From: Anaerolineae bacterium
GTDB lineage: Bacteria; Chloroflexota; Anaerolineae; Aggregatilineales; Phototrophicaceae
Length of the DNA stretch: 40,224 nt
Reading direction: 5' to 3'
Assembly (NCBI GenBank): GCA_022825675.1
Contig: JAJDWK010000058.1
Coordinates: 1-40,224, forward strand
In this document: piece by piece, positions 1-7,221 of the stretch
How the letters are laid out: each line of letters opens with the position of its first letter
Numbering within the stretch: the first letter of the stretch is position 1
Program-made: the position numbers and the translations under genes
Notes under the pieces: model-generated
The model's input: only the letters and a program-made list of their open reading frames with translations
What the model was told of the DNA's origin: nothing
The model's database searches: none

Positions 1-2
1 GG

Positions 3-185
3 GAGGGGCTTAAAACCCTTGTAATCACTGGGGATTCTCCCCTTCCCTCATTTTGGGGATACTTCGCCATAGAGATGGCGAAGGGGCTGGGGGATGGGGG
101 CTTGAGGCGCGATTTCGCATTACTTACTTGTAATTACTTCTATGGCTTGAGCGACGAAGAAATGCAAATCGTTGAGGGCGGCTGA
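3..185 (+). CDS. 3' end of a gene cut by the window start; possible DNA methyltransferase/restriction-modification C-terminus
   Basis: The frame is open from base 3 to the TGA at 183-185, about 60 codons. Its last residues read YFYGLSDEEMQIVEGG. An ending of the type LYGLs-EE-IVEG is, from memory, common at the C-terminus of large Eco57I-like or BREX PglX-like DNA methyltransferases. That family call is inference from about 16 residues. The upstream part (about 20-112) looks like repeat DNA (C/G-rich tracts and a perfect hairpin) rather than conserved protein. Either a repeat was inserted in frame or only a gene fragment remains. It could also be a chance open frame. Confidence 0.35.
   Translation, partial: EGLKTLVITGDSPLPSFWGYFAIEMAKGLGDGGLRRDFALLTCNYFYGLSDEEMQIVEGG
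62..83. repeat. Perfect 9-bp hairpin inside a G/C-tract repeat
   Basis: CTTCGCCAT (62-70), AGAG (71-74) and ATGGCGAAG (75-83) form a perfect inverted repeat. It is flanked by C-rich (35-46) and G-rich (83-100) tracts. The whole block 20-112 looks like a dispersed intergenic repeat rather than coding sequence, although one frame stays open through it. Confidence 0.6.
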
Positions 186-203
186 CGGCTGCGCCGCCCC
201 AAG

Positions 204-233
204 TTGACGCCCGCGCCCGCCATTTGTTACAAT
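204..233 (+). promoter_or_regulatory. Candidate sigma-70-type promoter for the secreted SH3 protein
   Basis: TTGACG (204-209) is separated by 18 nt from TACAAT (228-233). The start codon lies 36 nt further on at 270. Matches to the -35 and -10 consensus are 5/6 each. The AT-rich stretch at 221-250 stands out from the GC-rich surroundings. Confidence 0.4.
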
Positions 234-269
234 TATACATACTATAAACTGCTTTATGGGGGAGTTGAC

Positions 270-1490
270 ATGTTTGCCGCTGCCGCTTTTAGAAATTGCT
301 TATGTATTTTAATATGCTGCGCCTTGCTGCTCACGGGCTTCAGCGCCGCGCTGGCGCAGACCGCGCCCAGCGACTTCCAAGTTGTGAGCAGAAGCAGCAG
401 CTCCCTAACCGTGAGCTGGCAGCCGGGCAGCGGCATCGCGTCTTACGGCATCAACTACCGCAACGGCGGCGGGGACGAGCGTCACGCCGGCAGCACCGGC
501 GGCAGCTCCTTCACCATTGAGGGGCTTAAGCCCGGCACCCGCTACACCATCTTCCTGGATTGGCCCGGTCCTTTGGCGAGCTCGGATTACCTGCGCACCA
601 GCGGGCAGACCTTATCCCAGCCCCCGAAAGACGGGGAGCCGCTGCATCAGCCGCCGCCGGTGACCTGCCCCTTCCTGGAGGGCGTCAGCGTCAGCGGCTA
701 TGGCGTGAACACGCAATGCAAGCTGGTGGGGGCGGCTGGCGTTGGCATCCCCGCGCTGATGGCGCAGGGACTGCTGGCGGCGGTGGATGTCTTCGGCGAG
801 CTTGATGCCGAGCTGCGCCTCTGCTTCCAGCAGGCGGGCAGGCTGAAGTTCCTGGACGCGGCGACATCGCCGCGCGCGGAATCGGACTTGGCGGCGGAAA
901 CCAGCGATGGCATGACCTGCGGGCGCATCGACCGCCCCGGCACCGTCGTCCTGCTGGCAGGCGAAGCCGAAGCTGTCGCCGCCCCGGTATCAGAAGCGCC
1001 CCCGGCATCAGAACCGCCGCCCGCGCCGCTGGTGCCAACGGGCAACGCGCCTTACATCTGCCAATTGCTCAGCGGCGACATCATCAACTTGCGCGCCGCC
1101 CCCGCTATCAGCGGCGAAGTCCTGGCGGAAATCCCCTATCAGACAATGCTGCAGCCTTGGGACCGCGCGGGCGATTGGTTCCAGGTGGCTTATGATGAGC
1201 AGCGCGGCTGGGTGCATAAATCAGTTGTGATGCAAAGCCTGGGCTGCAATTCTTTCAGCCATTTTGAGGGACTGCCAGAACAAGCGCCGGGCAGCTGCCA
1301 GCTGCGCGCTGGCACCATCCTCAACCTGCGGGCGGATGCGAGCACCGACAGCGACATCCTCGCGCAAATCCCCAACCGGGCGGAATTGCAGTCAGACGAA
1401 AAAGCGGGCGATTGGTACCAGGTCGAATATCAGGGCGCGCGGGGCTGGGTGCATGGCGAGTATCTGCTGCGCAGCGGCGACTGTGAGTAG
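270..1490 (+). CDS. Secreted protein with FN3 domain and two SH3b domains
   Basis: The ATG at 270 is preferred over the one at 204. It follows GGGGGAG with good spacing and puts a signal peptide (hydrophobic CLCILICCALLLTGFSAALA) at the N-terminus of a 406-aa protein. Residues about 33-110 look like a fibronectin type III domain (WQPGSGIASYGINYR...LKPGTRYTIFL). A Cys-containing middle region (about 130-230) follows, then a Pro/Ala linker. Two bacterial SH3 domains end the protein, each with the pattern INLRA or LNLRA, then GDWFQV or GDWYQV, then GWVH. It is probably exported and binds cell-wall or other extracellular ligands. The specific role is unknown. The stop is 5 nt before the next gene, so co-transcription is likely. 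Confidence 0.85.
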   Translation: MFAAAAFRNCLCILICCALLLTGFSAALAQTAPSDFQVVSRSSSSLTVSWQPGSGIASYGINYRNGGGDERHAGSTGGSSFTIEGLKPGTRYTIFLDWPGPLASSDYLRTSGQTLSQPPKDGEPLHQPPPVTCPFLEGVSVSGYGVNTQCKLVGAAGVGIPALMAQGLLAAVDVFGELDAELRLCFQQAGRLKFLDAATSPRAESDLAAETSDGMTCGRIDRPGTVVLLAGEAEAVAAPVSEAPPASEPPPAPLVPTGNAPYICQLLSGDIINLRAAPAISGEVLAEIPYQTMLQPWDRAGDWFQVAYDEQRGWVHKSVVMQSLGCNSFSHFEGLPEQAPGSCQLRAGTILNLRADASTDSDILAQIPNRAELQSDEKAGDWYQVEYQGARGWVHGEYLLRSGDCE

Positions 1491-1495
1491 GCGCG

Positions 1496-2200
1496 ATGGC
1501 GATACGCGGCGACAGCACGGGGCAGGAAAAGCAGTATCTGCTGGATATGCTGGCGGGCGCTGGCGGGCAGGTGCTGGAGATTGGCTGCGGCGCTGGCAGG
1601 CTGACGGGTAAATATGCCGCCCGCGCCCAGCGCCTCATCGGCATTGACCTGCCGCCCGCCCTGCCGCCTGGGCACGCGCTGGCGGGGCTGATGCTGCCGG
1701 CAGCGGCGAGCGCCACCGCCCTGCCCTTCGCCGCCGCCAGTTTTGATGTGGCGCTGTTTTCCCTCTCCTTCTGATGAATCGCGCCCGCGGGCATGGTCCA
1801 TGCCCTGGAAGAAGCGCGGCGCGCGCTCAAACCCGGCGGCGTCTTGATTGACCTCAAGCCCACGGCGAGAAACCGCCGCGTCGAGCTGGAGCTGGCGGGC
1901 GCGCGCCTGTACATCGGCGAAATTGACGGCGCGAAATCCGCGCAAGACAAGCGGTTGGCGGACGCGGCTTTGCAAAGCGCTGTGGACAGCGGGCGCTTCC
2001 GCCGCGAGCATCACGAGCGCTTTGAGTATGTCAGCGACCTGGACACCGTCGCGGATTTACGCGAATTTGCCGCCAGCCTGCGCCGCAGCGTGATGCCGCC
2101 AGCGCTGCCGCGCCGCATCCAGGAGTTGACGGCGGGCAGCGGCGACTTCCGCATCCGCATCCGGCGGGAGATGAGCATCGGGCGCTACCGCGCGCTTTGA
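1496..2200 (+). CDS. Class I SAM-dependent methyltransferase interrupted by tandem in-frame UGA codons (candidate Sec-Sec selenoprotein, or pseudogene)
   Basis: Starting at 1496, the frame encodes motif I (VLEIGCGAGRLT), then a typical FDVALFSLSF strand. Two consecutive TGA codons follow at 1772-1777. The same frame then continues without any shift as IAPAGMVHALEEARRALKPGG and on to the stop at 2198-2200, giving 234 codons before the stop. The domain reads through the UGAs as one methyltransferase, with no other damage. From memory, relatives have Cys-Cys here (pattern FSWSLCCI), so UGA-UGA sits exactly where UGC-UGC is expected. A SECIS-like hairpin lies 11 nt downstream. Neighbouring genes use UGA as an ordinary stop and UGG for Trp, so a general recoding of UGA is unlikely. 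Alternatives are two nonsense mutations, sequencing error, or re-initiation at ATG 1793, which has no Shine-Dalgarno. The acceptor substrate is unknown. Confidence 0.7.
1789..1805 (+). promoter_or_regulatory. Candidate bacterial SECIS stem-loop
   Basis: GGGCAT (1789-1794) pairs perfectly with ATGCCC (1800-1805) around the 5-nt loop GGTCC (1795-1799). The stem begins 11 nt after the second UGA, and the loop begins 17 nt after it (20 nt after the first). Known bacterial SECIS elements, such as E. coli fdhF, have an upper stem-loop about 11 nt after the UGA with a loop containing GGUC. A G in the first two loop positions is the usual requirement. The hairpin lies inside coding sequence, as bacterial SECIS elements do. 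Function is inferred only from shape and spacing. Confidence 0.5.
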
Positions 2201-2235
2201 AATGCCGCAAAATAATGTGAAATTGAACGGGCGAA

Positions 2236-2300
2236 GATTCAACAAGGATTTCTACCACCGAGTACACCGAGATACACCGAGAAAAATGAGAAAATCTCAG
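2236..2300 (+). repeat. Dispersed repeat A, copy 1 (ACCACCGAGTACACCGAG)
   Basis: GATTCAACAAGGATTT at 2236-2251 leads into ACCACCGAGTACACCGAG at 2254-2271 and a second partial unit (ATACACCGAG). The same lead-in plus core recurs at 7143-7178. The tail GAGAAAA...GAGAAAATCTC resembles the inner arm of the copies at 25684 and 27811. Confidence 0.85.
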
Positions 2301-2387
2301 TAAATGCAAGTAAGTAATGCGAAAATTGTATCGATGCTGAGCAGTCAGCACACACATCCTACCACCGAGGACACAGAGGGATATTGA

Positions 2388-2408
2388 GGGCGTTTCGTCG
2401 AAACGCCC
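2388..2408. repeat. Hairpin repeat D, copy 1
   Basis: GGGCGTTTCG (2388-2397) and CGAAACGCCC (2399-2408) are perfect 10-bp arms around a single T, followed by CCTACAT. Related copies (GGACGTTTCGGCGAAACACC and GGGCGTTTCAGCGAAACCCC) occur at 16231 and 39533. Confidence 0.8.
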
Positions 2409-2444
2409 CTACATCGAGTCCTTTTCTGCGGATTTACAGAATAT

Positions 2445-2473
2445 CTTTGTGTCCTTTGTGTCTTTGTGGTGAA
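2445..2473 (+). repeat. Dispersed repeat B, copy 1 (CTTTGTGTCTTTGTGGTGAA)
   Basis: Three CTTTGTG units in a row end in GTGGTGAA. Near-identical copies are at 16290, 25795, 32788 (inverted) and 32881, with degenerate ones at 30311 and 27855. Confidence 0.85.
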
Positions 2474-2516
2474 TACTATTTTGATGCAATCGCCCACTCC
2501 CAAACATGCCAATCTT

Positions 2517-2544
2517 TTGAAGCGCCCGCTCTTTCTGCTATACT
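2517..2544 (+). promoter_or_regulatory. Sigma-70-type promoter of the BMP-family binding protein
   Basis: TTGAAG (2517-2522) and TATACT (2539-2544) are separated by 16 nt. The start codon is 58 nt downstream. The -10 matches consensus at 5/6 and the -35 at 4/6. It lies just outside the repeats, in the only non-repeat part of the upstream region. Confidence 0.55.
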
Positions 2545-2601
2545 CGCGGCGTGGCGCGCTGCCACAGAGTCACTTTCGACGGTATTCCACTGGAGGAGTA
2601 T

Positions 2602-3864
2602 ATGTTCCGCAGGCTGCCTTTCTGTGTTCTTATTGTTGCATTGGTTGCGCTGGCGGCGGTCCCCGCGCTGGCGCAAGACGATTTGGTGGTGGGCGTGGTG
2701 CTGGTCGGTCCTAATGACGACCGCGGCTGGAGCACCTCTCATCACGAAGCGGGCGAGTATGTCGCCGCCCATACCGGCGCGACCATCCTCGAATTTGAGA
2801 GCTTGAACCCGGCGGATTCGCCCGAGACAACGCTGATGGATGTGGTCGAGCTGATGGTCGACGAAGGCGCTTCTGTCATCTTCACCACCTCGGACAGCTT
2901 TGAAGAAGACACCAATGTGGTCGCCGCCGCCTTCCCCGATGTAACCTTCATCAACATCACCGGCAGCAATGCGATTATGGCGAACCCGATTGTCGAGGGC
3001 GAGCACGCGCTGATGCACGAATTGCCGGAGCTGCCATCGGCGAATGTCGGCAACTTCAACACTTATATGGAGCTGCCGCGCATGATTGCCGGCTGCGCCG
3101 CCGCGCTGGCGAGCGAATCGGGGCATATCGGCTATCTGGGCGCGCTGATTAACCCGGAGACGCGCCGCCTCGCCGCTTCCAGCTATCTGGGCGCGCGCTA
3201 CTGCGCCGAGCAGTATCGCGATGACATGATGGCGGATGACATCAACTTTGAAGTCGTCTGGATCGGCTTCTGGTTTAATATCCCCGGCGTTACCTTGGAC
3301 CCGACCGAAGTGGCGACCGGCTTCCTCGATGGCGGCGCGGATGTGATTATCTCCGGCATCGACACCACCGAAGCCATCACCGTCGCCGGGCAATACATGG
3401 CGGAAGGCGATGCCAGCTATGGCGTGCCCTATGGCAATGTCAACGGCTGTTCAGAAGCGCCGGAGGCTTGCCTGGGCGCCGCCTATTACAATTGGGGTCC
3501 CGCCTATCTCGATGTGGTCAACCGCGTTGTGGATGGCACCTGGACGCAAGAATGGCTGTGGTGGGAGCCGAAGTGGGACGAAATCGGCGATGATGGCTTC
3601 TACACCGACAGCGATTACAGCGTCGGCGGCTATGTCTTCGGCGATGGCTTGGGCATGGAACACCGCGAGACGCTGAAAGCCTTCGCGCAGGAAATCCACG
3701 ATTTCCAGACGGACCCGATGCACGCGGGCGAGATGTTCCTCTGGCACGGTCCGCTGAATTTGCAGGATGGCAGCCCGCTGGCGGGCGATATGGAAGCAGT
3801 GAGCCTGCTGGATATCTGGTTCCTGCCGCAGCTGCTGGAAGGCATGACCGGCGCCAGCGAATAG
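2602..3864 (+). CDS. BMP family ABC transporter substrate-binding protein
   Basis: The start at 2602 follows GGAGGAG by 5-6 nt and gives a 420-aa precursor. The signal peptide (FCVLIVALVALAAVPALA) is cleaved before QDD, with no lipobox Cys. The mature protein begins LVVGVVLVGPNDDRGWS. It contains TTLMDVVELMVDEGASVIFTTS and a DVIISGID segment, the pattern of the Bmp/PnrA/Med periplasmic-binding fold. Known members bind nucleosides or related ligands for ABC importers. No permease or ATPase gene is within the window, so the partner system is unknown and the ligand cannot be read from sequence. It has its own promoter at 2517-2544. Confidence 0.85.
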   Translation: MFRRLPFCVLIVALVALAAVPALAQDDLVVGVVLVGPNDDRGWSTSHHEAGEYVAAHTGATILEFESLNPADSPETTLMDVVELMVDEGASVIFTTSDSFEEDTNVVAAAFPDVTFINITGSNAIMANPIVEGEHALMHELPELPSANVGNFNTYMELPRMIAGCAAALASESGHIGYLGALINPETRRLAASSYLGARYCAEQYRDDMMADDINFEVVWIGFWFNIPGVTLDPTEVATGFLDGGADVIISGIDTTEAITVAGQYMAEGDASYGVPYGNVNGCSEAPEACLGAAYYNWGPAYLDVVNRVVDGTWTQEWLWWEPKWDEIGDDGFYTDSDYSVGGYVFGDGLGMEHRETLKAFAQEIHDFQTDPMHAGEMFLWHGPLNLQDGSPLAGDMEAVSLLDIWFLPQLLEGMTGASE

Positions 3865-3936
3865 CCGTCGCCCGCATACTTGCCCCGGCGCTCGCTGATA
3901 TGCAAGCGGACACCGGGGCATCACGCTGATTTAACG

Positions 3937-5262
3937 ATGCGCTCGCGCTTGCGAATTTTGGCGCTGCTGTTGGCGCTGGCGGGCGGGCTGCTGACGCGGG
4001 CGCAAGCGCTGCTGCCGCTTAGCCTGACGGACATCCGCACCGGCAGCCAGCCCGATGGCTTCGGCGGCGAGCAGCTGCTGGTCGAGGGCGAAGTCTTCAA
4101 TTATGGCGATGAGGCCTACAGCGGCGTCAATGTGTATGTAACCGCGCTCAACGCCGCGGACGAGGCGATTGGCGAGGGCTTCGGCTACCTGGTGGACGCC
4201 TGCGGCAGCGCGCTCTGGGACTATGCGCTGCCGCCCGGGCGCAGCCAGCTTTTCCGCGCGCCTTACGAGCTTTATGCCGCTGAGGCGATGGCGCGGCTGG
4301 ACATAGACATTGACGCCCGTCCCGCGCCCGCGCCCCCGCCAGCCGCGGCGGATATACCTGACATCACCCGCATCAGCGCTGCCGAAGTGGTGATGCTGGA
4401 ATGGCTGGACGACCAGTCGCTGATATATGGCGTCGGCTGCGCTGATGATGTCTTCACGGAGCTGGATTGGCATGCCTACAGCCTGCGTGATGGCAGCAGC
4501 GCGCCGACGCAGCACCCGGATGCCCACCGCGTCACGCCGCATATGCTGGAAATCGCCGATATCACGCTGGTGACGCAAGCGGGCGAGCAGAACCCCGACC
4601 TGTATTACCGCTCCGGCCTGACCTATGCGCCGACAGCGCGGCGCATTGTCTATCAGAACGATTTGCATAGCATCTTCACTGCCGAGCCGGATGGCTCCTA
4701 CCGGCGGCTGATACATCCCGGCTTGCACCGCCACAGCCTGCGCGGGATATTGTGGTCGCGTAATCCGGGCGTTTTCCTCGCCTATTATTACGGCGCGTAT
4801 GGCGACCCGGTCTATTATTTCACGGCGAATGTCGACGGGCAGATGCTCTCCGACTGGCTGGACGATCTGCCGCCATCGCAGACGGTGCCGGGTCCCGCGC
4901 CTGATGGTTACGCCGTGGTTGTCGGCAGGGAGACGGCTGGCGTCCGCGGCTATTATTGGCAGCATATCTATGGTGCCAGCACCTTGCTCTTCGAGGCGGA
5001 GCTGCCGGGCAACAATTATCCCGCGCCGCTGGTCACCAGCCGCGGCATGTATATCGTGCGCGATGTCGAGGGCAGCGCGGCGCTGCAATGTTTTGGGCGG
5101 GAGTCACGCGCGCTCAGCACGATGACGCCGCTGCCGCTGCGCTTGACGCGGGACGGGCGCGCCTGGAGCTGGCTCTCGCCCGATGGCAGGACGCTGGCGC
5201 TGGCGGCGAACGGCGTCAACAGCGGGCTGTGGCTGGTGGATGTCGCGGCGGGCTGTTTCTAG
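3937..5262 (+). CDS. Secreted protein with a FxLYD-like N-terminal domain and a TolB-like beta-propeller region
   Basis: The start at 3937 places a signal peptide (RILALLLALAGGLLTRAQA) at the N-terminus of a 441-aa protein. An in-frame ATG at 3880 would add 19 residues ahead of it. No strong ribosome-binding site precedes either. The first domain (LSLTDIRTG...LLVEGEVFNYGDEAYSGVNVYV...DEAIGEGF) matches the FxLYD pattern of extracellular proteins. The rest has repeated blocks such as IFTAEPDGSYRRLIHPG and WSWLSPDGRTLALAANGVNSGLWLVDV, typical of TolB/WD40-like propellers. It lies 72 nt after the binding protein and may be co-transcribed. The function is unknown. Confidence 0.7.
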   Translation: MRSRLRILALLLALAGGLLTRAQALLPLSLTDIRTGSQPDGFGGEQLLVEGEVFNYGDEAYSGVNVYVTALNAADEAIGEGFGYLVDACGSALWDYALPPGRSQLFRAPYELYAAEAMARLDIDIDARPAPAPPPAAADIPDITRISAAEVVMLEWLDDQSLIYGVGCADDVFTELDWHAYSLRDGSSAPTQHPDAHRVTPHMLEIADITLVTQAGEQNPDLYYRSGLTYAPTARRIVYQNDLHSIFTAEPDGSYRRLIHPGLHRHSLRGILWSRNPGVFLAYYYGAYGDPVYYFTANVDGQMLSDWLDDLPPSQTVPGPAPDGYAVVVGRETAGVRGYYWQHIYGASTLLFEAELPGNNYPAPLVTSRGMYIVRDVEGSAALQCFGRESRALSTMTPLPLRLTRDGRAWSWLSPDGRTLALAANGVNSGLWLVDVAAGCF

Positions 5263-5291
5263 ATTAATGAGAATTGGGATGTAGTTGCGGG

Positions 5292-6446
5292 ATGAGCGAA
5301 CACCACGATTTCATCGTCATCGGCTTGGGCGGCATGGGCAGCGCCGCGCTCTATCACCTGGCGAAGCGCGGCTTGCAGCCGCTGGGCATCGAGCGCTTTG
5401 AGATTCCGCACAGCATGGGCTCCTCCCATGGGCTGACGCGCATCATCCGCCTCGCCTATTACGAAGACCCGTCTTATGTGCCGCTGCTGCGCCGCGCCTA
5501 TGCGCTCTGGGCAGAATTGGAGCGCGAATGCGGCGAGCGGCTTTTTTATCAGACGGGCAGCATCGATATGGGTCCCGCCGATAGCGAGGTCTTCCGCGGC
5601 AGCCTGCAAAGCTGCCTGGAAAATGACCTGCCGCATGCGGTGCTGGACAGCCGCCAGCTGCGCGCCCGCTTCCCCGGCTATCAGCTGCCGGCGGGCACGA
5701 TGGCGCTATTCCAGCCGCAGGGGGGATTGCTGCTGCCGGAGCGCTGCGTGGCGGCGCATGCGCGGCTGGCGCGGCATCACGGCGCGACCGTGCGCGTGGG
5801 CGAGAAGGTGCTGGGCTGGGAAATCCTGGCGGATGCCCGGCTGCGCGTTATCACGGACGCGGCGGACTATACCTGCGAGAAGCTGCTGCTCTGCGGCGGC
5901 GCTTGGGCTTCCAGGCTATTGCCAGCGCTTGAGGGGCATGCCCAGCCCGAGCGCCAGGTTTTGATATGGCTGCAGACCAAGACGCCCGCGCTCTTCACTC
6001 CCGAGCGCTTCCCCGTTTGGAATGCCGCGGTGGAAGAAGGGCGCTATTATGGCTTCCCGGAGTTCAATCCCAGCGGCGCCACCCCGGGCATGAAGTTCGG
6101 GCGCTATCATCATCGGGGAGAGGCTTGCGACGCCGACACGGTCGACCGCGAACTTTACGCCGAAGACGAATCGCTGCTGCGGGGCTTCGCTGAGCGCTAT
6201 TTCCCCGAAGGCGCGGGCGCGACGCTGGACATGACAGTCTGCATGTTCACGAATACGGCGGATGAGCACTTCATCCTGGATACGCTGCCGGACGCGCCGC
6301 AGGTGGCGGTGGCGGCGGGCTTCAGCGGGCATGGCTTCAAAATGGCGAGCGTTATCGGCGAAATCCTGGCGGATTTGGCGCAGACAGGCGGGACGCGGCA
6401 CAATATCGCCTTGCATCGGCTTTTGCGCTTGCAGGGGGACGCATGA
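5292..6446 (+). CDS. solA: FAD-dependent oxidoreductase of the sarcosine / N-methyltryptophan oxidase family
   Basis: This 384-aa protein starts MSEHHDFIVIGLGGMGSAAL, the Rossmann dinucleotide motif of the family. It then has GSSHGLTRIIRLAYYEDPSY near residue 45, the usual active-site stretch. Cys317 in TVCMFTNTADEHFILD is at the position of the covalent-FAD Cys of monomeric sarcosine oxidase. GFSGHGFKMA near the C-terminus is also typical. Such enzymes oxidise N-methylated amino acids to the amine, formaldehyde and H2O2. The actual substrate is not predictable. ATG 5292 is chosen over ATG 5274 because family members start this way. The stop overlaps the next ATG (ATGA), indicating translational coupling to the racemase. 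Confidence 0.88.
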   Translation: MSEHHDFIVIGLGGMGSAALYHLAKRGLQPLGIERFEIPHSMGSSHGLTRIIRLAYYEDPSYVPLLRRAYALWAELERECGERLFYQTGSIDMGPADSEVFRGSLQSCLENDLPHAVLDSRQLRARFPGYQLPAGTMALFQPQGGLLLPERCVAAHARLARHHGATVRVGEKVLGWEILADARLRVITDAADYTCEKLLLCGGAWASRLLPALEGHAQPERQVLIWLQTKTPALFTPERFPVWNAAVEEGRYYGFPEFNPSGATPGMKFGRYHHRGEACDADTVDRELYAEDESLLRGFAERYFPEGAGATLDMTVCMFTNTADEHFILDTLPDAPQVAVAAGFSGHGFKMASVIGEILADLAQTGGTRHNIALHRLLRLQGDA

Positions 6447-7141
6447 AAACGCTCGGCTTACTCGGCGGCTTGAGCTGGGAATCCAGCGTCGAATACTATC
6501 GCATCATCAATCAGGAGGCGCAGCGCCGCCTGGGCGGGCTGCATTCGGCGGCGCTGCTGATGTATTCTTTTGATTTCGGCGAGATTGAGGCGCTGCAAGC
6601 GGCGGGCGATTGGGCGGCGGCGGGCGCGCGCCTGGCAGCGGCGGCGGCGCGGCTGGAACAGGCGGGCGCCGAGGGCATCGTCATCTGCAGCAACACGATG
6701 CACCGCGTGGCAGGCGCTGTCGAAGCGGCGCTGGCGCTGCCGCTGCTGCACATCGCCGATGCCACCGCCAAGCCCATCGTGGCGGCGGGCTATCGGCAGG
6801 TGGGTTTGCTGGGCACGGCGTTCACGATGGAGCAGGATTTCTACAAAGAACGCCTGGTTTCGCGCTTCGGCTTAAAGGTGAGCATCCCGCCTGCGGCAAG
6901 TCGTGATATTGTGCACCGCATCATATATGAAGAGCTGGTGCGCGGCGAAATCCGCGATGACTCGCGGCGGCAGTATCAAACAATAATCGCGGAGTTGGGC
7001 GCGGCGGGCGCGGAAGCGGTCATCCTGGGCTGCACCGAGATTGGCTTGCTCATCAAACCAGGGGACAGCCCGCTGCCCAGCTTTGACAGCGCCGAGCTGC
7101 ATGCGCTGGCGGCGGTGGATTGGGCGCTGGCGGGGGAGTGA
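6443..7141 (+). CDS. Aspartate/glutamate racemase family protein
   Basis: This 232-aa protein starts KTLGLLGGLSWESSVEYYR. The two catalytic Cys are present: Cys82 in ICSNTMH and Cys197 in LGCTEI. This is the layout of the RacX/aspartate racemase branch, which inverts the alpha carbon of acidic or other amino acids without PLP. It overlaps the amine oxidase by 4 nt (ATGA) and precedes three SnoaL-like proteins. The context suggests catabolism of an unusual amino acid, but that is inference. Confidence 0.88.
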   Translation: MKTLGLLGGLSWESSVEYYRIINQEAQRRLGGLHSAALLMYSFDFGEIEALQAAGDWAAAGARLAAAAARLEQAGAEGIVICSNTMHRVAGAVEAALALPLLHIADATAKPIVAAGYRQVGLLGTAFTMEQDFYKERLVSRFGLKVSIPPAASRDIVHRIIYEELVRGEIRDDSRRQYQTIIAELGAAGAEAVILGCTEIGLLIKPGDSPLPSFDSAELHALAAVDWALAGE

Positions 7142-7160
7142 GGATTCAACAGGGATTTTT

Positions 7161-7178
7161 ACCACCGAGTACACCGAG
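7161..7178 (+). repeat. Dispersed repeat A, copy 2
   Basis: ACCACCGAGTACACCGAG is preceded by GATTCAACAGGGATTTTT (7143-7160), which nearly matches the lead-in at 2236. It separates the racemase gene from the SnoaL-like genes without an obvious terminator. Confidence 0.85.
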
Positions 7179-7221
7179 TAAACAGTAGAATTGCCGAATC
7201 AAAAGAGAAAGCTGGTGAGAG

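Larger units (their letters stand above)
2201..2601. other. Gene-free stretch built of dispersed repeats and a promoter
   Basis: No convincing gene lies here. In order it holds: repeat A (2236-2300); the 18-mer CAAGTAAGTAATGCGAAA (2307-2324), whose exact complement is at 113-130; a second degenerate A unit (2361-2379); the perfect hairpin GGGCGTTTCG-T-CGAAACGCCC (2388-2408); a repeat B unit (2445-2473); and the promoter of the next gene (2517-2544). Confidence 0.75.

Noticed and set aside
1793..2200. Separate small gene starting at ATG 1793
   Set aside because: There is no ribosome-binding site, the ATG lies within the hairpin, and the frame continues the methyltransferase domain of 1496-1774 exactly.
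1496..2200. General UGA reassignment (UGA as Trp or Gly) as the reason for the in-frame UGAs
   Set aside because: Other genes here end at UGA with immediate overlaps to the next start (for example 6444-6446) and use UGG for Trp.
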